A stretch of 41,514 nt of DNA from Oscillospiraceae bacterium (GCA_017436785.1 JAFSCK010000055.1:1-41514); one strand, 5' to 3'; shown: positions 1 through 7,576, numbered from the stretch's first letter. Numbers and translations are program-made. Notes: generated from the sequence alone by a model not told the origin.

Positions 1-288
1 CAGGAATTAGACGAAATATGGGTTTATGATGATGAATTTGTGAAAGGTATGATTCACATTTCTGAAAATCAGATTTTAGAATTGTATGTTGATTTTTTCT
101 TTGAGAATCAAGGTATTGGAAGCACCCTCATTCAATTTGCCGTAGAACAGAAACATTGTAATTCTTTATGGGTTCTTGAAAAAAACAGGAAAGCAATACG
201 ATTTTATCAAAGATATGGTTTTACTATTACGGAAGAGAAGAAATATCAAGAGGGAACCGCCGAATTTATCGTTAAAATGAATCTATAA
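1..288 (+). CDS. GNAT-family N-acetyltransferase, 3' part
   Basis: The reading frame is open from the first base of the window and ends at a TAA, so the 5' part lies outside. The visible 95 residues fit the C-terminal half of a GNAT acyl-CoA-dependent acetyltransferase: a beta strand (LELYVDFFF), the acetyl-CoA-binding turn NQGIGSTLI in place of the usual Q/RxxGxG/A, and the closing signature ENRKAIRFYQRYGF-like segment (here KNRKAIRFYQRYGF) typical of strand 6/helix 4. Substrate cannot be told. The stretch is AT-richer than the genes that follow. An intrinsic-terminator-like hairpin follows about 70 bases downstream. Confidence 0.85.
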   Translation, partial: QELDEIWVYDDEFVKGMIHISENQILELYVDFFFENQGIGSTLIQFAVEQKHCNSLWVLEKNRKAIRFYQRYGFTITEEKKYQEGTAEFIVKMNL

Positions 289-358
289 ATTCCAATCTGC
301 AGAATAGTAAGGGCGCACTTCTATCCATTGTATTCTGCCATGCAGTGAAACCATGATA

Positions 359-389
359 AAAGCCAAGCTGTGTTTTGCAGCTTGGCTTT
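359..389 (+). terminator. Hairpin terminator after GNAT gene
   Basis: Perfect 12-bp inverted repeat AAAGCCAAGCTG / CAGCTTGGCTTT with a 7-base loop. The T-tract is short and interrupted (TTTC then GTTTT), so termination may be partial. Confidence 0.6.
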
Positions 390-450
390 CACTGTTTTAC
401 GCCCTCCATCCAAACCGGAGGCCTTTCTTTAAAAAATCTTACAGATTTTC

Positions 451-479
451 TTGACAGATGATCTGTTCTTGGTTAGAAT
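451..479 (+). promoter_or_regulatory. Promoter for tRNA-Arg (and prfB)
   Basis: Consensus -35 TTGACA, exactly 17 bases, then -10 TAGAAT, ending 25 bases before the tRNA. It is the only strong promoter seen before prfB, so the tRNA and prfB may share a transcript. Confidence 0.75.
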
Positions 480-504
480 ATATAAGCATAAATTGGGTTT
501 GTAT

Positions 505-581
505 GCCTCCGTAGCTCACCAGGATAGAGCGTACGCCTCCTAAGCGTAAGGTAGTGAGTTCGAGTCTCGCCGGGGGTGCCA
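505..581 (+). tRNA. tRNA-Arg (anticodon CCT)
   Basis: A 77-base cloverleaf can be folded: acceptor strands GCCTCCG and CGGGGGT (with two G-U pairs), D arm GCTC/GAGC, anticodon stem TACGC/GCGTA closing loop CTCCTAA (anticodon CCT, reads AGG), T arm with TTCGAGT loop, discriminator G and an encoded CCA end. It decodes the arginine codon AGG. It lies 37 bases before the prfB start. Confidence 0.93.
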
Positions 582-618
582 TGGAAACTTTACCAATTTC
601 AGGAAATGAGAGAATTGT

Positions 619-1743
619 ATGAATATTGAATTTGATGTTTATAAGCAGAAGCTGAACGACAGCCGTCCTGCTCTGGAGGGATTGGCTGCCTCTTTGAATC
701 TGGAGGGGCTGAAAAATGAGCTGGAGCGTCTGCATGCGATGCAGGAGGCTCCGGGTTTCTGGGATGATCCCGACAAGAGCCAGAAAATCGTTGTGAAGAC
801 CAAGCAGGCAGAGACCAAGGTGGAGCGCTATGAGAAGATGCTCTCCTCTTGGGATGACCTGATGACCATTTGCGAAATGGCAGCTGAGGAAGATGATGAT
901 TCCATGCTGGAGGAGCTGAAGGAAGGCTTCGACCAGCTGGCAGCAGAAATGGAAGCCTGCCGCCTGCAGACCCTGCTTACCGGCAAGTACGATAAGAACA
1001 ATGCCATCATGAGCTTTCAGGCTGGTGCAGGCGGCACGGAGGCACAGGACTGGTGCCAGATGCTCTACCGCATGTATACCCGCTGGGCGGAGCGCCACGG
1101 CTTTGAGTACAAGCTGCTGGACTATCAGGAGGGTGACGAGGCTGGCCTGAAATCCGCTTCCATCATGGTAGAAGGCGAAAACGCCTACGGCTTCCTGAAG
1201 GGGGAGAATGGCGTCCACCGTCTGGTCCGTGTGTCTCCCTTTGATGCCAATGCCCGCCGTCAGACCTCTTTCTCTGCAATTGAAGTTATCCCTGAGATCG
1301 AGGACGAGTCCGAGGACTTCGAGATCCGCCCCGAGGATTACGAAATGCAGGTGTACCGTTCCTCCGGCGCAGGCGGTCAGAAGGTCAACAAGACCTCTTC
1401 CGCTGTCCGTCTGATCCACAAGTCCGGTATCGTCGTTTCCTGCCAGACCGAGCGAAGCCAGTTTCAGAACAAGGAGACCTGTCTGCGGATGCTGCGCTCC
1501 AAGCTGGTGGAGATCCGTGAGCGGGAGCACTTGGCAAACATTGCCGACATCAAGGGTGTTCAGCAGAAGATCGAGTGGGGCAGCCAGATCCGCAACTATG
1601 TCTTCATGCCCTATACGCTGGTAAAGGATACCCGTACCGGCTGCGAGACCTCTAACGTAAACGGTGTCATGGACGGCAATCTGGATGCCTTTATCGAAAG
1701 CTATCTGAACTGTCTGGCCACCGGAAACTGGGTGCAGAAGTAA
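619..1743 (+). CDS. prfB: Peptide chain release factor 2
   Basis: RF2 ends translation at UGA and UAA by triggering peptidyl-tRNA hydrolysis in the ribosomal P site. The 374-residue product carries the stop-codon-reading tripeptide SPF (206-208) and the catalytic GGQ (252-254) inside SSGAGGQKVNKT, at nearly the positions of E. coli RF2. The residue after GGQ is Lys where RF2 usually has His. The N-terminal domain is encoded in one uninterrupted frame, so the +1 programmed frameshift that autoregulates prfB in many bacteria is absent here; a CTTTGA string near codon 25 is not positioned to give the shift. The start is the ATG after a weak AGGAAATGAGAG. A tRNA gene sits just upstream. Confidence 0.97.
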   Translation: MNIEFDVYKQKLNDSRPALEGLAASLNLEGLKNELERLHAMQEAPGFWDDPDKSQKIVVKTKQAETKVERYEKMLSSWDDLMTICEMAAEEDDDSMLEELKEGFDQLAAEMEACRLQTLLTGKYDKNNAIMSFQAGAGGTEAQDWCQMLYRMYTRWAERHGFEYKLLDYQEGDEAGLKSASIMVEGENAYGFLKGENGVHRLVRVSPFDANARRQTSFSAIEVIPEIEDESEDFEIRPEDYEMQVYRSSGAGGQKVNKTSSAVRLIHKSGIVVSCQTERSQFQNKETCLRMLRSKLVEIREREHLANIADIKGVQQKIEWGSQIRNYVFMPYTLVKDTRTGCETSNVNGVMDGNLDAFIESYLNCLATGNWVQK

Positions 1744-1772
1744 GGAAAATGTAAAAATCCCGCGTTTGGCAC

Positions 1773-1801
1773 TTGAAATTTTAAAAATGCTGTGCTATAC
1801 T
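1773..1801 (+). promoter_or_regulatory. Promoter for secG
   Basis: TTGAAA, 17 bases, TATACT, with an extended -10 TGC directly before the hexamer. It lies about 87 bases upstream of the secG start. Confidence 0.75.
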
Positions 1802-1887
1802 AGACGGGTTATTATGAGGCTCATGTATTTTTTGGGCCATTTACCATTCGCATGTCCGCGAATTTAGGCGGAGGGAGGTTACTGAAA

Positions 1888-2124
1888 ATGGGTGTTCTCG
1901 AAACCATTCTGATCATTCTGGAGGCTATCTGCTCCATTGCTCTGATCGCTGTTGTTCTGCTACAGTCCGGCAAGGAGGCTGGCCTGTCCGGCGCTCTGGC
2001 TGGTGCTTCTGATTCTTACCTGAGCAAGAACAAGAAGGGCAATCTGGATGCTATGCTGGCATCTTCCACCAAGTGGATCGCTCTGGCATGGGTCCTGCTG
2101 ACTCTGTCCCTGAGCCTGATCTAA
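1888..2124 (+). CDS. secG: Preprotein translocase subunit SecG
   Basis: SecG is the small membrane subunit of the SecYEG channel and helps cycle SecA during protein export. The 78-residue product has the family layout: an N-terminal membrane helix (about 3-25), the conserved LLQSGKEAGLSGALAG-type cytosolic loop, and a second helix at the C-terminus (about 54-75). A longer frame opens 36 bases upstream, but the ATG at 1888 follows a strong GGAGGGAGG at 1870-1878 and gives the normal SecG N-terminus. It is monocistronic, bounded by its own promoter and terminator. Confidence 0.95.
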   Translation: MGVLETILIILEAICSIALIAVVLLQSGKEAGLSGALAGASDSYLSKNKKGNLDAMLASSTKWIALAWVLLTLSLSLI

Positions 2125-2140
2125 TTGCAGATTTCCAAAG

Positions 2141-2171
2141 GACCACGGATCTTCGTCCGTGGTCTTTTTTT
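2141..2171 (+). terminator. Intrinsic terminator of secG
   Basis: Perfect 9-bp stem GACCACGGA / TCCGTGGTC with loop TCTTCG, followed by seven T. Confidence 0.92.
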
Positions 2172-2278
2172 GCTATGCTTACAGATACCGTGCGTGCGGG
2201 GAGTGGCCTCCCGGACACCCTGCAAGGTAGAACAGTACGTCAAGGATGCCTTTCTCCACATTCTTTTTTGGAACACTA

Positions 2279-2307
2279 TTGCAGCGGTTTTCTCTTTATG
2301 CTAAAAT
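2279..2307 (+). promoter_or_regulatory. Promoter for the PHP gene
   Basis: TTGCAG, 17 bases, TAAAAT with an extended TGC before the -10, about 33 bases before the start codon. Confidence 0.6.
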
Positions 2308-2339
2308 GAGGGAAAAACCATAGAGAGGAATTGCATGAT

Positions 2340-3053
2340 ATGAAACCTTTGATCGCGGACCTGCACACCCACTCCATCCTCAGCGGCCATGCATTTGGCA
2401 CGGTGCGGGAGCTGGCTTTTGAGGCTGCGGCCCGGAAAATGCAGATTTTGGGTGTTACCGAGCATGGTCCCGGGATCCCCGGTACCTGCGACCCCATTTA
2501 TTTCCGAAATTTTATTGATGCGCCCCGGAATCTGTACGGTGTGGAAATGCTTTACGGCAGCGAGACCAACGTATTAAACAGCGGGGAAGTGGATTTGGAT
2601 GAACGGCACCTGCGCATGCTGGATTATGCCATTGCGGGCATCCATGGCCTGTGCTATGAAGATGTGGGTATTGTGAAGAATACGGACAATGTGATTTCCT
2701 GCATGGAAAATCCGGTGGTGAAATTTATCTCCCATCCCGATGCGGATACCTTCCCGCTGGATTATAAAGCGCTGGTAGAGGGAGCAAAGCAGTACGGTAC
2801 CGCGCTGGAACTGAATAACAGCTCCCTGCGCAAGCCCAAGCTTCGTCCCGGCTGCGTGGGCAATTACGAGAAGCTGCTGCCACTGTGCATGGAGTATGGC
2901 GTGAACATCATCGTCAATACCGATGCCCATGATCCTGCTCAGGTGGGTGACTTTACGCTGGCCATGGCCCTTTTGGAGCGGATGGAAATGGATGAGACGC
3001 TGATCCTGAACAATGATGCGGATAAGCTGAAGAAATTCCTGCTCAGCCGATGA
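2340..3053 (+). CDS. PHP-domain phosphatase (YcdX type)
   Basis: A 237-residue metal-dependent hydrolase of the PHP superfamily, closest by layout to the YcdX-type phosphatases (about 245 residues). Metal-binding His/Asp motifs appear in order: DLHTHS near the N-terminus, TEHG, the Glu in the SETN segment, ISHPD, and NTDAHD near the C-terminus; together they form a trinuclear site in this family. The substrate is not evident; histidinol phosphatase is less likely because that branch differs in length and motif spacing. The ATG at 2340 follows GAGAGGAA with good spacing; a TTG nine bases earlier sits too close to that site. Confidence 0.85.
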   Translation: MKPLIADLHTHSILSGHAFGTVRELAFEAAARKMQILGVTEHGPGIPGTCDPIYFRNFIDAPRNLYGVEMLYGSETNVLNSGEVDLDERHLRMLDYAIAGIHGLCYEDVGIVKNTDNVISCMENPVVKFISHPDADTFPLDYKALVEGAKQYGTALELNNSSLRKPKLRPGCVGNYEKLLPLCMEYGVNIIVNTDAHDPAQVGDFTLAMALLERMEMDETLILNNDADKLKKFLLSR

Positions 3054-3088
3054 TATTGATTCTTTAGGTAGATTTTTCCTGCGGAATG

Positions 3089-3097
3089 TGATATACT
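3089..3097 (+). promoter_or_regulatory. Extended -10 promoter for pepD
   Basis: TGA followed by TATACT; no good -35 is seen. A second TATACT lies at 3103-3108. Confidence 0.5.
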
Positions 3098-3130
3098 AAT
3101 ACTATACTACTGATGAAGGAGCGATTCGCT

Positions 3131-4573
3131 ATGGAAACCAAGAGACTGGCAGGTCTGGAGCCTGCTGCTGTATTCGGTTATTTTGAAGAGATTTGCGCCA
3201 TTCCCCATGGCTCCCGGAATACCAAGATGATCTCCGATTATCTGGTGGATTTTGCCAAGAAGAACGGCCTGCGATACATTCAGGACGCGGACAACAATGT
3301 GATCCTGTTCGGTGAAGGCACCTGTGGCTTGGAGAACCGCCCCCCTGTGATCCTGCAGGGCCATATGGATATGGTCTGTGAGAAGGATGCGGATTGCCCC
3401 ATTGATATGGCTACCGAGGGTCTGGATGTGACCCACGACGGCAATGTGGTCTTCGCCAAGGGTACCACCTTGGGTGCAGACAACGGCATTGCGGTGGCGC
3501 TGGCTATGGCGATCTTGGCAGACAAGACCATCCCCCAGCCTCCGCTGGAGGTCATTATCACCGTTGACGAGGAGATCGGCCTGCTGGGTGCAGCTTCCGT
3601 TGACCTGAGCGAGCTGAAGGGCCGCACCATGATCAATCTGGATTCTGAGGGTGAGGGTATTTTCACCGTGTCCTGCGCCGGCGGCTGTACCGCTACCCTG
3701 AGCCTGCCTGTGGAGCGCCGTGCGGTCTATGGTCCCTGCATCCGTCTGGTGGTGGATGGCCTGCAGGGCGGCCACTCCGGTGCAGATATTCACCGGAACC
3801 GGGGCAATGCAAATAAGATCATGGGCGAGTTCATGAGCCGTATCCAGAAGCTGATGCCCCTGTGCCTGACTTCTCTGGCAGGCGGTGCCAAGGACAACGC
3901 CATTCCCCGGTCCTGTCAGGCGACCTTGGTGGCAATGGGTATCCATTTGGAGCGGATCAATACCATCGCCGAAGAATTGCAGGCTGAGATTCGGGAAACC
4001 TACAATGAGCCCGAGGCTACTGTGCAGGCCTTTGATGTGGACGCACTGGGCGGCAACGGTCTGACCACCGAATCCACTGCCAAGATCATTGAGCTGCTGT
4101 GTGCCGCTCCCAACAGCGTTCAGTCTTGGTCTCAGGATATCGAGGGTCTGGTGCAGACCAGTCTGAATCTGGGTGTCATCAAACTGGGTGAGCGCTTCAA
4201 CGCCACCTTGTCTGTCCGCAGCTCTGTCAACACCGAGAAGCTGGAACTGCTGGCCCAGCTGAAACAGCTGGCAGAAATGTTCGGCGCCTCCTATGTGGAA
4301 AACGGCGACTATCCTGCTTGGGAATTTAAGAAGGAATCCCACCTGCGGGATGTGATGGTGGATACCTATAAGGCGATGTTCCAGAAGGAGCCCAAGGTGG
4401 AGGCCATCCACGCAGGCTTGGAATGCGGCCTGTTCAGCGAGAAGCTGCCGGGTCTGGACTGTGTATCCATCGGACCGCAGATGCACGACATCCACACCAG
4501 CCGGGAGCGTCTGGAGATCGCATCTACTGAGCGCACTTGGAAGTTCCTGCTGGAAGTGCTGAAGAATCTGTAA
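3131..4573 (+). CDS. pepD: Aminoacyl-histidine dipeptidase (M20)
   Basis: A cytosolic zinc dipeptidase of the PepD (M20C) family that cleaves Xaa-His and other dipeptides. The 480-residue length matches E. coli PepD. Visible motifs are the first zinc His in LQGHMDMV (H78), the bridging Asp in TTLGADNGIA, the catalytic Glu pair in VDEEIGLLGA, the zinc Asp in INLDSEGEG, and a late zinc His in the closing IHTSRE segment. The internal lid domain runs from about residue 200 to 380. Start: the ATG at 3131 sits nine bases after AAGGAG; the ATG at 3113 overlaps that site and is rejected. The gene converges on the foldase gene to its right. Confidence 0.95.
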   Translation: METKRLAGLEPAAVFGYFEEICAIPHGSRNTKMISDYLVDFAKKNGLRYIQDADNNVILFGEGTCGLENRPPVILQGHMDMVCEKDADCPIDMATEGLDVTHDGNVVFAKGTTLGADNGIAVALAMAILADKTIPQPPLEVIITVDEEIGLLGAASVDLSELKGRTMINLDSEGEGIFTVSCAGGCTATLSLPVERRAVYGPCIRLVVDGLQGGHSGADIHRNRGNANKIMGEFMSRIQKLMPLCLTSLAGGAKDNAIPRSCQATLVAMGIHLERINTIAEELQAEIRETYNEPEATVQAFDVDALGGNGLTTESTAKIIELLCAAPNSVQSWSQDIEGLVQTSLNLGVIKLGERFNATLSVRSSVNTEKLELLAQLKQLAEMFGASYVENGDYPAWEFKKESHLRDVMVDTYKAMFQKEPKVEAIHAGLECGLFSEKLPGLDCVSIGPQMHDIHTSRERLEIASTERTWKFLLEVLKNL

Positions 4574-4585
4574 AGCAAATAGGGA

Positions 4586-4609
4586 AGGGCGGGGAGAGAT
4601 CCCCGCCCT
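4586..4609 (+). terminator. Hairpin after pepD
   Basis: Perfect 10-bp stem AGGGCGGGGA / TCCCCGCCCT with GAGA tetraloop. No T-run follows, so it may work with the adjacent hairpin or as a 3' stabiliser. Confidence 0.6.
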
Positions 4610-4618
4610 ACTGTTATG

Positions 4619-4647
4619 AAAAAGGCCACCGGAATGATCCGGTGGCC
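4619..4647 (-). terminator. Intrinsic terminator of the foldase gene
   Basis: Read on the minus strand, a 10-bp stem GGCCACCGGA / TCCGGTGGCC with a four-base loop is followed by five T. Confidence 0.88.
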
Positions 4648-4659
4648 TATGTTCGTTAA

Positions 4660-6306
4660 TTAGCCATTGCTGAGAACAAGGCTGGTGTTGATATACTTGG
4701 TGTCGCCATCAACGATTTCTACGGTGCCCACGGTGGCATCGTACCAAGTCTGAACGTCTGCATCCCGCAGGGCGTTCTCGATCTGGTAATCGCGGTAGGT
4801 CACGTCGCTGTCGCCAACGAAGTACATGATGTGGTAGCCATAGGTGCTCTCCACGATGCCGGTGTCGCCAGCCTTACGGGAAGCGTCATAGCACCACTGC
4901 TCGAAGGAATCCACCATCTGGCCGGGGTAGACGTTCTCGTACAGACCACCGGTGGTGCCGTCGCCGTCAGCAGACTTTTCGTTTGCCAGCTGTGCGAAGG
5001 CTTCCTCGGTAGCTTCGCCGGACTGCCAGCCCTTCAGGATCTCCTCCGCAGTTGCCTTGGCGGCAGAGAGCTCCTCCTCGGAGTAGGTCTCGCCGTCCTC
5101 ATGGGTCTCGCCCTCCTCGTGGCTATGCTCGGGGGTGATCAGAATATGCCGGACATTCTTCAGGGCGAAGGAATTATCGGTGGAGCCGTTGAAGAAGACA
5201 ACATAGTAGCCGCTGAGGGTTGTGGTTTCGGTGCCGTCGGTGTTGGTTGCGGTGGATTCGCTGGGGAAGATGGCCATGTCGCCTGCCTTGCGGTCAGCGG
5301 AGGCCAGCCAATCCGCGTAGAGGGTATTGGCGTTGGTGTAGAGGGTGTCGGTGTAGGCGGTTGAAGCGGCGGTGGTGCCCTCGTTGACGCTCAGAGCGGC
5401 GATGGCTGCGTCAAACTCTTCCACGCTCTTGGGGGCAGCAGAGAGGAGGCTCTCGGCAGCGGCCTTCACAGCAGCCTCAGATGCGGCAGTCTCCTCCTCG
5501 GAGTAGGTGGTGTTGCCGTCAGCGTCGGTGGTGCCGCCGGTCAGGAACTTGGAGGTGCTCATGTAGTAGGAGTTGAAGCTGTAGGAGGAGAAGGCACCGA
5601 AGTTCTCGGCTTCCTTTGCCCGCAGGTCAGCATCCTCATAGGTCAGCGTCTCGGTGTAGTGGTTGTAGTAGCTGCTTGCCAGTGCGGACAGCTCCCGGTA
5701 TTCCTGATAACCCTTGATGGAAGCGGCGGTGCCGTAGATGGCCTTCAGATACTGTTCGCCGTCGCCGTAGCCGTACATAGCGCCGTACAGGTCCAGCGTT
5801 TCCAGCTCAGAGGCAATGGCATCAGCCTCAGCCTCGGGCAGAGTGTAGCCTGCGGCCTTGGCAGCGTCGGCCATGGCATAGATGGACTTGGCGTTCTCCT
5901 TGGCACTGTCAAGGAAATCATCTGCCCAAGTCTTGCCGGTGGCCTCATCTACGATCTGCTCGTCCAGAGCCTTGGTGGTATCCAGACCGAACAGGCTGGC
6001 GTAGGAGCCGTACTGGGAGTAGAATTTGTTGATCGCGTCCATGTAGAAGTAGTTCAGCTGGGCGTTGCTGATCTTGTGGCTGCCCACGGTGACAGCGGTG
6101 GTATTCTTCTCCATGATGCCATGGCTGGAAATGGTCTGGCTGACGCCGACAACGGCGGCAACGACCAGAATGGCAGCCATCACCACCACGAAGGCGGCGG
6201 TCATCAGCTTGGTCTTTTTGGCTTCCTGCTGAGCGGCCAGCTGCTTTTCCGTCATCTTGGCAGCTTCCTGCTCACGGCGGAGCTTTTTCTTGTTGGATGC
6301 ACTCAT
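4660..6306 (-). CDS. Membrane-anchored parvulin-type peptidyl-prolyl isomerase
   Basis: A 548-residue extracytoplasmic foldase of the PrsA/SurA kind. Residues 1-32 are a basic cytosolic tail, about 33-57 a single membrane helix, and the rest is exported. A SurA_N-like helical region (about 70-230) is followed near 380-500 by a rotamase domain with the VRHILI opening strand, GGLYENVYPGQMVDSFEQW and the YGYHIMYF closing strand. There is no lipobox, unlike Bacillus PrsA. A His/Glu-rich insertion (about 383-405, PEHSHEEGETHEDGE) sits just after VRHILI and could bind metal. Likely client folding after Sec export; secG lies 2.5 kb away. The start ATG follows GAGAGGAT; a strong promoter lies about 60 bases upstream. 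Confidence 0.88.
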   Translation of the reverse strand: MSASNKKKLRREQEAAKMTEKQLAAQQEAKKTKLMTAAFVVVMAAILVVAAVVGVSQTISSHGIMEKNTTAVTVGSHKISNAQLNYFYMDAINKFYSQYGSYASLFGLDTTKALDEQIVDEATGKTWADDFLDSAKENAKSIYAMADAAKAAGYTLPEAEADAIASELETLDLYGAMYGYGDGEQYLKAIYGTAASIKGYQEYRELSALASSYYNHYTETLTYEDADLRAKEAENFGAFSSYSFNSYYMSTSKFLTGGTTDADGNTTYSEEETAASEAAVKAAAESLLSAAPKSVEEFDAAIAALSVNEGTTAASTAYTDTLYTNANTLYADWLASADRKAGDMAIFPSESTATNTDGTETTTLSGYYVVFFNGSTDNSFALKNVRHILITPEHSHEEGETHEDGETYSEEELSAAKATAEEILKGWQSGEATEEAFAQLANEKSADGDGTTGGLYENVYPGQMVDSFEQWCYDASRKAGDTGIVESTYGYHIMYFVGDSDVTYRDYQIENALRDADVQTWYDATVGTVEIVDGDTKYINTSLVLSNG

Positions 6307-6363
6307 GTGATCATATCCTCTCGTTATTCTGGGGTTTTACGCAAAAATTGCATAGACCAATTT

Positions 6364-6392
6364 AGTATAGCGCATCCTCCTGCTGTTTTCAA
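6364..6392 (-). promoter_or_regulatory. Promoter for the foldase gene
   Basis: On the minus strand: TTGAAA, 17 bases, TATACT. Confidence 0.78.
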
Positions 6393-6467
6393 GTGAAAGT
6401 TTGTGAATTTGCCGGGAAATTTCCGGGGAGGGGACGGATGGAACGTACCAAAGCCCCTGTGAAGACG

Positions 6468-6498
6468 AAAAAAACCCGGAGAACCGAAGTTCTCCGGG
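6468..6498 (-). terminator. Intrinsic terminator of the candidate ncRNA
   Basis: Perfect 10-bp stem CCCGGAGAAC / GTTCTCCGGG with a TTCG tetraloop, followed on the minus strand by seven T. It has no protein gene directly upstream, which points to a non-coding transcript. Confidence 0.92.
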
Positions 6499-6667
6499 CA
6501 CCCGCTTTGGCCGTAACGCATCCGATTATGACCTGCACGAAAAGGCAGGTGGGTTGCCGCTCCAGACCATTACTGCTCCCAACATCCATCTATCGTCAAA
6601 GCGTAGACGGGAGGTCTGCAAACAGGAAAGGAAACTAACTTCCCTATTAAAAAATGTGGGTCCAAAA
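6468..6667 (-). ncRNA. Candidate structured RNA, possibly 6S RNA
   Basis: A transcript of about 200 bases is bounded by a minus-strand promoter (6673-6701) and the strong terminator at 6468-6498, and contains no convincing reading frame. By hand it folds as a long rod. A closing helix pairs GGACCC near the 5' end with GGGTGCC just before the terminator. A large unpaired middle holds a small hairpin (ACCTGC/GCAGGT). A distal arm pairs CAGACC with GGTCTG and TCCC with GGGA, capped by TCTACG/CG-TAGA. Length, closing stem, open central bubble and apical arm match the plan of 6S RNA, which binds and restrains the sigma-A RNA polymerase. I identify it by architecture, not by sequence match, so the family name is tentative. 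Confidence 0.45.
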
Positions 6668-6672
6668 GGACA

Positions 6673-6701
6673 CGCATACGCACCAAGCAGGAAAATAACA
6701 A
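6673..6701 (-). promoter_or_regulatory. Promoter for the candidate ncRNA
   Basis: On the minus strand: TTGTTA, 17 bases, TATGCG, placing the RNA start near 6666, just before the GTCC-TTTT-GGAC segment. Confidence 0.5.
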
Positions 6702-6706
6702 ACATT

Positions 6707-6792
6707 TGTCATTGCGAGGAGCGCAGCGACGTGGCAATCCCTTTCGATTCAGGGGATTCCCACGCCAGTGTGCGCACTGGCTCGGAATGACA
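6707..6792. repeat. Palindromic intergenic repeat, copy 1
   Basis: An 86-base element with imperfect terminal inverted repeats TGTCATTGCGAG / CTCGGAATGACA and a nested GTGGCAATCCC / GGGGATTCCCAC pair. It starts 6 bases after the DUF1292 stop codon and abuts the ncRNA promoter. The same ends recur at 14739-14866. The wording resembles REP/MITE-like repeats dispersed in several bacterial genomes. Confidence 0.85.
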
Positions 6793-6798
6793 GATAAA

Positions 6799-7071
6799 TT
6801 ATTCTTCTTCTTCGTAGAGGGCATCCATGATGAGGTCATAGACGGCCTGCAGCTCCTCCTCGTCTTCGATGGCGGAGAGGATGCTTTCCCCATCCTCCTC
6901 GGTGGACTTGAGGATGCTGACCTCCAGCTGTAATTCCTCCTGAGATTCCCCGGCGGGGATCACGGCGAGATAGGTGCAGCCGTTGTATTCCAGCTCACTT
7001 AAGACTTCCAGCTCATATTCGTTACCGTCATCGTCTACAATGGTAATAAAATCAGAACCATACTGATCCAT
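6799..7071 (-). CDS. DUF1292 family protein
   Basis: A 90-residue, very acidic protein of the DUF1292 (YrzB-like) family, recognised by the opening ITIVDDDGNEYELEVL strand pair, the YNGCTYLAVIPA strand and the DGE/EDEEELQAVYDLI C-terminal half. The biochemical role of the family is not known; in Firmicutes it is often near ruvX/yrzL-type genes, which are not present here. The start ATG follows a clear AGGAGG on the minus strand. Confidence 0.88.
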   Translation of the reverse strand: MDQYGSDFITIVDDDGNEYELEVLSELEYNGCTYLAVIPAGESQEELQLEVSILKSTEEDGESILSAIEDEEELQAVYDLIMDALYEEEE

Positions 7072-7100
7072 AGGATGCCTCCTGTGCTTTGCTTACCGCT

Positions 7101-7129
7101 ATTCTACCCGCTGCAGCCTGCAAAATCAA
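7101..7129 (-). promoter_or_regulatory. Promoter for the DUF1292 gene
   Basis: On the minus strand: TTGATT, 17 bases, TAGAAT. Confidence 0.6.
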
Positions 7130-7256
7130 GAGGGAATATTGTACAGAATCTGATGGTAAAATTTATGATGAAAATGGTAAGAAAAGGTCTTGACAGTGGA
7201 GGAGAACAGCTTCCGGGTTTGGAGCGGCTTGGCTTCAAGTCTCCCTACAGAGGTAA

Positions 7257-7478
7257 TTACGATAAGTAATCCTCCAAAAGCTGCTGCAGCCGCTTTTCGC
7301 TGCGGATGATGATGCCATCTTCCAGCGCCCGCTGGTCTACCGGGGGAAGGATACTGACCTGCGTGGGGAATATTTGCCGGGGCTCGTTTTTTCCGGTTTC
7401 AAACAGGGCAAGATACCCCTTCCAGCTTCCCAGTGTTAGCGACAGCGCCAGCACTGCGGAAATGGCCTTGTGATGCAT
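7257..7478 (-). CDS. Small exported protein, unknown (BofC-like tail?)
   Basis: A 73-residue product. Residues about 4-22 form a hydrophobic signal or anchor segment, and the rest (PPVDQRALEDGI, then KRLQQLLEDYLS) is predicted outside the membrane. The pattern of DQ-LE-GI followed by a short helix ending in LLEDY reminds me of the C-terminal domain of BofC-like sporulation proteins, but the usual N-terminal part is missing and I would not name it on this alone. The ATG at 7478 lies nine bases after AAGGGGTG; the GTG twelve bases earlier has no usable site. It is transcribed away from the PBP gene, with about 200 bases between the two starts. Confidence 0.6.
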   Translation of the reverse strand: MHHKAISAVLALSLTLGSWKGYLALFETGKNEPRQIFPTQVSILPPVDQRALEDGIIIRSEKRLQQLLEDYLS

Positions 7479-7567
7479 ATTATGCTTCACCCCTTTTCTT
7501 TTTTACTAGGATGCCCCATTTTTAAAACTTTATTTATAAATTGGGTCTTTCGTTTTGGAATTGGGTA

Positions 7568-7576
7568 TGCTATAAT
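7568..7576 (+). promoter_or_regulatory. Extended -10 promoter for the PBP operon
   Basis: TGC followed by a perfect TATAAT; the -35 (TTTCGT) is poor. About 100 bases separate it from the start codon. Confidence 0.6.

Noticed and set aside
685-705. CTTTGA string near codon 25 of prfB as a programmed frameshift site
   Set aside because: The downstream frame needed for a +1 shift does not match, and the protein is already complete in one frame.
439-1530. Long open frame of 363 codons on the minus strand opposite prfB
   Set aside because: It overlaps the clear RF2 gene and the tRNA, has no ribosome binding site, and its composition is that of an antisense shadow of a GC-rich gene. The same holds for the antisense frames over pepD, the PBP gene, pncB and the PLP enzyme.
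7075-7269. 64-codon + frame between DUF1292 and the small exported protein
   Set aside because: It covers the promoter of the DUF1292 gene, has no ribosome binding site and no recognisable protein features.
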